From an uncultured Oscillospiraceae bacterium (GTDB taxonomy: Bacteria; Bacillota; Clostridia; Oscillospirales; Oscillospiraceae): 28,724 nt of DNA. Below the pieces are notes generated by a model. That model saw nothing but the letters and a program-made list of their open reading frames with translations. It did no database searches and was not told where the DNA came from. The translations under genes and the position numbers were made by a program. The DNA is taken from contig CAKTXA010000032.1 of NCBI GenBank assembly GCA_934631005.1, positions 1 to 28,724 of the forward strand, in the 5' to 3' direction. Positions 24,068 to 28,724 of the stretch are shown in pieces. Within the stretch, counting starts at the first letter, position 1; each line of letters begins with the position of its first letter.

Positions 24068-25471
24068 TTGGAACGCAAGACCACCGAGATCACAGCCGAA
24101 GCGCGGCAGGCGCAGGCGCAGTTCTGCGCGCGCATCGCGGAGTATTGGCGGGCGCAGGGCCGCACGCCGCTGGCATTTGTCGACACCTACGGCTGCCAGC
24201 AGAATGAGGCGGACTCCGAGCGCATCCGCGGGCTGCTGCGGGCTGCCGGCTACGCCATGAGCGACACCGAGGAGGGCGCGGACTGCATCGTCATCAACAC
24301 CTGCGCCGTGCGCGAGCACGCGGAGGACCGCGTGTACGGCAACGTCGGCGCGCTCGTGCACACCAAGCGCCGCCACCCGGCGCAGAAGATCTTCCTCTGC
24401 GGCTGCATGATGGGCCAGCCCACCGTGGCCCAGCGCATCAAAGACAGCTACCGCCACGTGGACGGCGTGTTCAATCCCCACCAGCTGTGGCGCTTTCCGG
24501 AGCTTTTGTATACCGTTTTGTCGAAAAACGGCCGGGTCTTTGCGACGGAGGACTCCGCCGGGACGATCTGCGAGGAGCTGCCCGTGGTGCGCGGCAGCAC
24601 GCTCAAGGCGTGGGTGTCGATCATGTACGGGTGCAACAATTTCTGCTCGTACTGCATCGTGCCGTATGTGCGCGGGCGCGAGCGCTCAAGAAGACCCGAG
24701 AAGATCGCCGAAGAGGTGCGCGCCCTTGTCGCGGCGGGGTATAAGGACATCACGCTGCTGGGCCAGAACGTGAACTCCTACGGAAAAGACCTTGACTGCG
24801 GCGTCGATTTTTCGGACCTTCTTGCCGAGCTCGCCGAAATTCCGGGAGACTACTGGCTGCGGTTTATGACGAGCCACCCGAAGGATGCCGGCAAAAAGCT
24901 CTTTGACACCATGGCCGCCCATCCGCGCATCGCAAAGCAGCTGCACCTGCCCTTCCAGTCCGGCAACGACCGGGTGCTGAAGGTGATGAACCGGCACTAT
25001 GACGCGGCACAGTATCTCGCACTGGTCGATTACGCCAAGTCCGTCATGCCCGAGCTCGTTCTGACCAGCGACGTCATCGTCGGCTTCCCGGGCGAGACGG
25101 CGGACGAGTTTGAGGACACCATCCGGCTCATCGAGCGCGTGCGCTATGACGCGCTGTTTACGTTCATCTTCTCCCCGCGCGGCGGCACGCCCGCGGCCAA
25201 GATGGACGACCCCACGCCGAAGGAAGAAAAAAACCGCCGCTTCGACCGCCTGTGCGCCGTGCAGAATCGCATCTCGCAGGAGATCCACGCGGCGTATGTC
25301 GGAAAAACCGTGCGCGTGCTCATCGACGGCCGCGACGGCGACCTGCTCACCGCCCGCACCGAGGGCGGCCGCCTGGTCAGACTCCCCGGCGACGACGCCC
25401 ACATCGGCGAGTTCGCAAATGCCAAGATCACCGGCTGCACCACATGGAGCCTGACGGGGGAGCTTGTGTGA
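24068..25471 (+). CDS. miaB: tRNA-2-methylthio-N6-dimethylallyladenosine synthase
   Basis: This 467-residue radical-SAM methylthiotransferase modifies A37 of tRNAs that read codons starting with U. The N-terminal UPF0004 domain binds the second cluster through Cys43 (TYGCQQN), Cys79 (NTCAVRE) and Cys113 (CGCMMG). The radical-SAM motif is Cys189, Cys193, Cys196 (CNNFCSYC), followed by VPYVRGRERSR and the LLGQNVNSYG motif. A TRAM domain occupies about 400-465. The start is a TTG at 24068 with GGAGGG six to seven bases upstream; no ATG exists near the conserved N-terminus. It has its own promoter. miaB next to mutS is a common Clostridia arrangement, though here the mosaic repeat separates them. 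Confidence 0.95.
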   Translation: MERKTTEITAEARQAQAQFCARIAEYWRAQGRTPLAFVDTYGCQQNEADSERIRGLLRAAGYAMSDTEEGADCIVINTCAVREHAEDRVYGNVGALVHTKRRHPAQKIFLCGCMMGQPTVAQRIKDSYRHVDGVFNPHQLWRFPELLYTVLSKNGRVFATEDSAGTICEELPVVRGSTLKAWVSIMYGCNNFCSYCIVPYVRGRERSRRPEKIAEEVRALVAAGYKDITLLGQNVNSYGKDLDCGVDFSDLLAELAEIPGDYWLRFMTSHPKDAGKKLFDTMAAHPRIAKQLHLPFQSGNDRVLKVMNRHYDAAQYLALVDYAKSVMPELVLTSDVIVGFPGETADEFEDTIRLIERVRYDALFTFIFSPRGGTPAAKMDDPTPKEEKNRRFDRLCAVQNRISQEIHAAYVGKTVRVLIDGRDGDLLTARTEGGRLVRLPGDDAHIGEFANAKITGCTTWSLTGELV

Positions 25472-25500
25472 CGCACGTGCCCCGATACTTTTGACGCTGT

Positions 25501-25708
25501 GCCGATTTGCTGAGGACCCATAGCTTCCCCTGGGGGAAGCTGTCGCCGTAGGCGACTGATGAGGGTCGGGGGAGCAGTTACGTTTTGAAACAACTGCAAA
25601 GCTATCCATAAGTGCTCCCCGGCCCTCATCCGGCTCGCTGCGCTCACCACCTTCCCCGAGGGGAAGGCAAGGGGTGCCTGCAATTCGCCGCTGCGTCGGG
25701 GATACGGC
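25501..25708. repeat. Mosaic intergenic repeat, copy 5
   Basis: Order: GCCGATTTGCTGAGGACCC flank module, AGCTT-type hairpin with GTCGCC-GTA-GGCGAC, TGATGAGGGTCGG, centre, TGCTCCCCGGCCCTCATC, ACCTT-type arm (GGCTCGC-TGC-GCTCACC and CTTCCCC/GGGGAAG), then the inverse of the CGAATCCCCGACGC module. Neither end carries the GTCGTAACG end module, so it is a mosaic made only of inner and flank modules. It sits between miaB and mutS. Confidence 0.85.
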
Positions 25709-25773
25709 AGCGAGCACTTAGTTTTTCGCTTTTTTCACGAAATAAAAAATCAACGATTATCAGGAGGTGCGCC

Positions 25774-28383
25774 ATGGCGGAGCTTACGCCGATGATGCGG
25801 CAGTATCGGCAGATCAAGGAACAGAACCCGGACTGCATCCTCTTTTTCCGGCTGGGCGATTTCTATGAGATGTTCGACGAGGACGCCCGCACCGCCTCGC
25901 GGGAGCTGGACCTGACGCTCACCACACGCGACCGCAGCAAGGAGAAGGACGACGCCGCGCGCGTGCCGATGTGCGGCGTGCCGTATCACTCGTCGGAGGC
26001 GTACATCGCGCGGCTCATCGCGCGGGGCTACAAGGTCGCCATCTGCGACCAGATGGAGGATCCGGCGCTTGCCAAGGGCCTTGTGAAACGCGAGGTCACG
26101 CGGCTGGTCACGCCCGGCGCGGTGACGGAGAGCTCCATGCTGGAGGAATCGAAAAACAATTACTACGCCTGCGTGTTCGGCGAAAACGGCGCGTTCGGCG
26201 TGAGCTTCTGCGATATATCCACCGGCGCGTTCTGCGCCACGTGCTTTACGGGCCCCGCCGCGGAGGAGGCGGTGTGCAGCGAGCTCGGCGCGTTCTCCCC
26301 GGCGGAGGTGCTGCTGGGCGGCGACGCGCTGCGGGCGGAGCTGATCAAAATGACGCTGCGCGAGCGCCTGCGCTGCTGCGTGGACACGGCGGACGATGCG
26401 CAGTTTGACGAAAGCATGGCCGAAAGCGCCCTGCGCGTGCAGCTCGGCCAGACGCCGCAGTCGCTTGGCATGGAGGACTATCCCTGCGCCGTGCGCGCGG
26501 CGGGGGCGCTGCTGCGCCAGCTGCGCAGTTTGCAGAAAAACGAGCTGCCGCAGGTGCGCGCGCTGGAATTTTACATGTCCGGCAAGTTCATGGGCCTGGA
26601 CCTCACGGCGCGGCGCAATCTGGAGCTGACGCAGACGCTCCGCTCGCAGGAAAAGCGGGGGAGTTTACTCTGGGTGCTTGACCATACGAAGACCGCCATG
26701 GGTGGGCGGCTGCTGCGCAGCTGGATGGAGCGGCCGCTTCTGTCGCCCGCGCAGATCGAAAAGCGCCTCGGCGCGGTGGAGGAGCTGGTGAAGGACACCT
26801 ACTGCCGCGAGGAGCTGGGCGTTTTGCTGCGCGGCGTGTCCGATTTTGAACGCGTCCTCTCCCGCACGGCCACAGGCTCTGCCAACTGCCGCGACCTTGT
26901 GTCGCTGGCGCAGGGCGCCGAGACGCTGCCGCAGATCAAAAGCCTGCTGCAGGCGTGCAAATCGTCCCTTTTGCAGGTGCTGGTGGAGGAGGTCGACGAC
27001 CTTCTGGATCTGCGCCAGCTCATCCTGCGGGCCATCGTGGACGAGCCGCCGTTTTCCGTGCGCGAGGGCGGCATGATCCGCCCCGGCTACAGCGAGGAGG
27101 CCGACCGCCTGCGCGATATTCAGTCCGGCGGCAAGCAGGCGCTGGCCGAGATCGAAGCGCGCGAGAAGGAGCTGACCGGCATCCGCAACCTGCGCGTGGG
27201 CTATAACCGCGTGTTCGGCTATTATATCGAGGTGGCGAAGGGGCAGGTCGACCTGGTACCCGACCGCTACGTGCGCAAGCAGACGCTCTCCACCGGCGAG
27301 CGCTACATCACGCAGGAACTCAAGGAGCTGGAGACGAGCATCCTCACCGCGAAGGACCGCATCACAGCGCTGGAATATGACCTGTTCTGCGAGGTGCGCA
27401 AAACAGTCGCAGACGCGGCGGAGCGCGTGCAGCGCACGGCGCGGGCCGTGGCGGCGCTGGATGTGCTCAGGAGCCTTGCCAGCGTTGCCGTGCACAACCG
27501 CTACTGCCGCCCGCAGATCGACCTGTCGGGTGAAATCGAGATCAAGGACGGCCGCCACCCGGTGGTGGAGCAGATGCTGAAGGACAGCCTGTTCGTCCCG
27601 AACGACACAACGCTCGGCCCGCGCTCGGCGCGCTGCGCCATCATCACGGGGCCGAATATGGCGGGCAAATCGACGTATATGCGGCAGGTGGCGCTCATCG
27701 TCATTCTGGCGCAGATGGGCTCGTTCGTGCCCGCATCGGCGGCGCGCATCGGCGTGGTGGACCGGGTGTTCACGCGCATCGGCGCGTCGGACGATCTGGC
27801 GTCCGGCCAGTCCACGTTTATGGTGGAGATGTCGGAGGTGGCGGACATTCTCAAAAACGCCACGCCAAATTCGCTGCTGATCTTAGACGAGATCGGCCGC
27901 GGCACGTCGACGTATGACGGCATGGCCATCGCCCGCGCGGTGCTGGAATATGCCGCCGACACGGGAAGGCTGGGCGCGAAAACGCTGTTTGCCACGCATT
28001 ATCACGAATTATCCAGCATCGAGCAGGAGCTTGCGGGCGTGAAGAATTACAACATCGCCGTGAAAAAGCGCGCGGGGGATATGATCTTCCTGCGCCGCAT
28101 CGTCCCCGGCGCGGCGGACGACAGCTACGGCGTGGAGGTCGCCAAGCTCGCGGGCCTGCCCGACAAGGTCGTCGCCCGTGCCCGCGACATCCTGCGCGAG
28201 CTCGAAGGCGGGCAGGGGAAGCAGTCCCCCGCCAAAAAAGCCGCCCCCGCGGACGACGATCAGGTCACCATGCTCGATTTAGGAGACCAGCAGCTCCGCC
28301 AGGCGCTGGAAAGTATCAACGTAGAGACCCTCACCCCCATCGAGGCGATGAATGAGCTGTTCAAGCTGAAGCAGATGCTGTGA
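25774..28383 (+). CDS. mutS: DNA mismatch repair protein MutS
   Basis: This 869-residue ATPase recognises mismatches and small loops and starts their repair. The N-terminal mismatch-binding domain holds the Phe-x-Glu motif (Phe30, Glu32 in GDFYEMF). Connector, lever and clamp domains follow. The ATPase domain has Walker A GPNMAGKST at about 626-634, Walker B LLILDEIGRGTSTYDGMA, and the ATHYHEL signature. The C-terminal tail contains the usual helix-turn-helix dimer region and a short acidic linker. AGGAGG lies seven bases before the ATG at 25774. Longer in-frame openings run into repeat copy 5 and are rejected. No convincing promoter was found between the repeat and the gene. mutL, the usual neighbour, would lie beyond the window. 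Confidence 0.97.
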   Translation: MAELTPMMRQYRQIKEQNPDCILFFRLGDFYEMFDEDARTASRELDLTLTTRDRSKEKDDAARVPMCGVPYHSSEAYIARLIARGYKVAICDQMEDPALAKGLVKREVTRLVTPGAVTESSMLEESKNNYYACVFGENGAFGVSFCDISTGAFCATCFTGPAAEEAVCSELGAFSPAEVLLGGDALRAELIKMTLRERLRCCVDTADDAQFDESMAESALRVQLGQTPQSLGMEDYPCAVRAAGALLRQLRSLQKNELPQVRALEFYMSGKFMGLDLTARRNLELTQTLRSQEKRGSLLWVLDHTKTAMGGRLLRSWMERPLLSPAQIEKRLGAVEELVKDTYCREELGVLLRGVSDFERVLSRTATGSANCRDLVSLAQGAETLPQIKSLLQACKSSLLQVLVEEVDDLLDLRQLILRAIVDEPPFSVREGGMIRPGYSEEADRLRDIQSGGKQALAEIEAREKELTGIRNLRVGYNRVFGYYIEVAKGQVDLVPDRYVRKQTLSTGERYITQELKELETSILTAKDRITALEYDLFCEVRKTVADAAERVQRTARAVAALDVLRSLASVAVHNRYCRPQIDLSGEIEIKDGRHPVVEQMLKDSLFVPNDTTLGPRSARCAIITGPNMAGKSTYMRQVALIVILAQMGSFVPASAARIGVVDRVFTRIGASDDLASGQSTFMVEMSEVADILKNATPNSLLILDEIGRGTSTYDGMAIARAVLEYAADTGRLGAKTLFATHYHELSSIEQELAGVKNYNIAVKKRAGDMIFLRRIVPGAADDSYGVEVAKLAGLPDKVVARARDILRELEGGQGKQSPAKKAAPADDDQVTMLDLGDQQLRQALESINVETLTPIEAMNELFKLKQML

Positions 28384-28410
28384 GAGGCAGTCCCCCAATT
28401 TGCGGCAGGA

Positions 28411-28724
28411 TACGTTCTTAGTCGTAACGTAGGGGAGGGGCTTGCCCCTCCCGCTGGTTGGCAGCTCTGGTATTTGCACGCATTGCGGAGCGGAATGCAC
28501 CCCATAGCTTCCCCTGGGGGCCGATTCCCCCTATCAGGGGGAAATGTCCCGAAGGGACAAAGAGGGTAGGGATAGCTGTCGCCGCAGGCGACTGATGAGG
28601 GCCGGGGAGCACTGACGGTTTGCTTTGCAGTTGTTCCAAAACGTAACTGCTCCCCGGCCCTCATCCGCCCCCTTCGGGGGCACCTTCCCCCAGGGGAAGG
28701 TATGGGGTGCCTACATTTCGCCGC
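28411..28724. repeat. Mosaic intergenic repeat, copy 6 (interrupted arm, runs off the window)
   Basis: It starts with TACGTTCTTAGTCGTAACG and the GGGGAGGGGCTTGCCCC end module. The AGCTT-type hairpin is split at about 28521-28572 by roughly 52 bases containing two more palindromes (TCCCCCT/AGGGGGA and TGTCCC/GGGACA). GTCGCC-GCA-GGCGAC, TGATGAGGGCCGGGGAGCA, centre, inverse arm, ACCTT-type hairpin with CCCCC-TTC-GGGGG, and part of the CGAATC flank module follow. The centre reads in the opposite direction to that of copies 3 and 5. Confidence 0.85.

Overview
The window looks like a chromosomal segment of a high-GC, spore-forming member of the Clostridia, most likely Oscillospiraceae (Oscillibacter/Flavonifractor-like). 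The evidence is strong AGGAGG-type ribosome sites, a CIRCE-controlled hrcA-grpE-dnaK-dnaJ operon, an SLH-domain surface protein, a SpoIIQ-like M23 protein and a characteristic GC-rich intergenic repeat family. No plasmid, phage, transposase, CRISPR array, tRNA or rRNA was seen. The genus is inference from these traits and not from a marker gene.

Layout. 1-82: tail of an unidentified gene, then a 160-bp imperfect palindrome (83-242). 396-1355: galM. 1761-5749, minus strand: a small membrane-anchored protein, an OmpR-family response regulator, a sensor kinase and an HtrA/DegP protease, the last three forming a compact envelope-stress-type operon. 6399-10600, plus strand: a zinc-ribbon/parvulin membrane protein, a lipid-kinase-family protein and a secreted transglutaminase/Big/SLH protein. 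11008-15914: the complete heat-shock operon from promoter to terminator. 16334-17521: a two-CBS-domain protein and a SpoIIQ-like LytM protein whose ribosome site lies in a perfect hairpin. 17597-21645, minus strand: a very large secreted beta-helix protein preceded by a zinc-ribbon membrane protein. 21831-23925: dapF and a DAACS-family symporter with an altered substrate motif, translationally close-coupled. 24068-28383: miaB and mutS.

Five of the intergenic spaces, plus the right edge of the window, carry copies of a mosaic palindromic repeat (1495-1685, 5829-6255, 10661-10940, 15956-16230, 25501-25708, 28411-28724). The five longer copies each hold one hairpin arm of an AGCTT type and one of an ACCTT type in opposite orientation around a short centre. 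Hairpin stems vary between copies with compensating changes. This is the most striking non-coding structure here and accounts for most of the longer gene-free stretches.

Functionally, the window combines protein quality control (HrcA/GrpE/DnaK/DnaJ, HtrA with its two-component system, a PrsA-like foldase), cell-surface proteins, sporulation or wall functions, lysine/peptidoglycan precursor synthesis (DapF), tRNA modification (MiaB) and mismatch repair (MutS).
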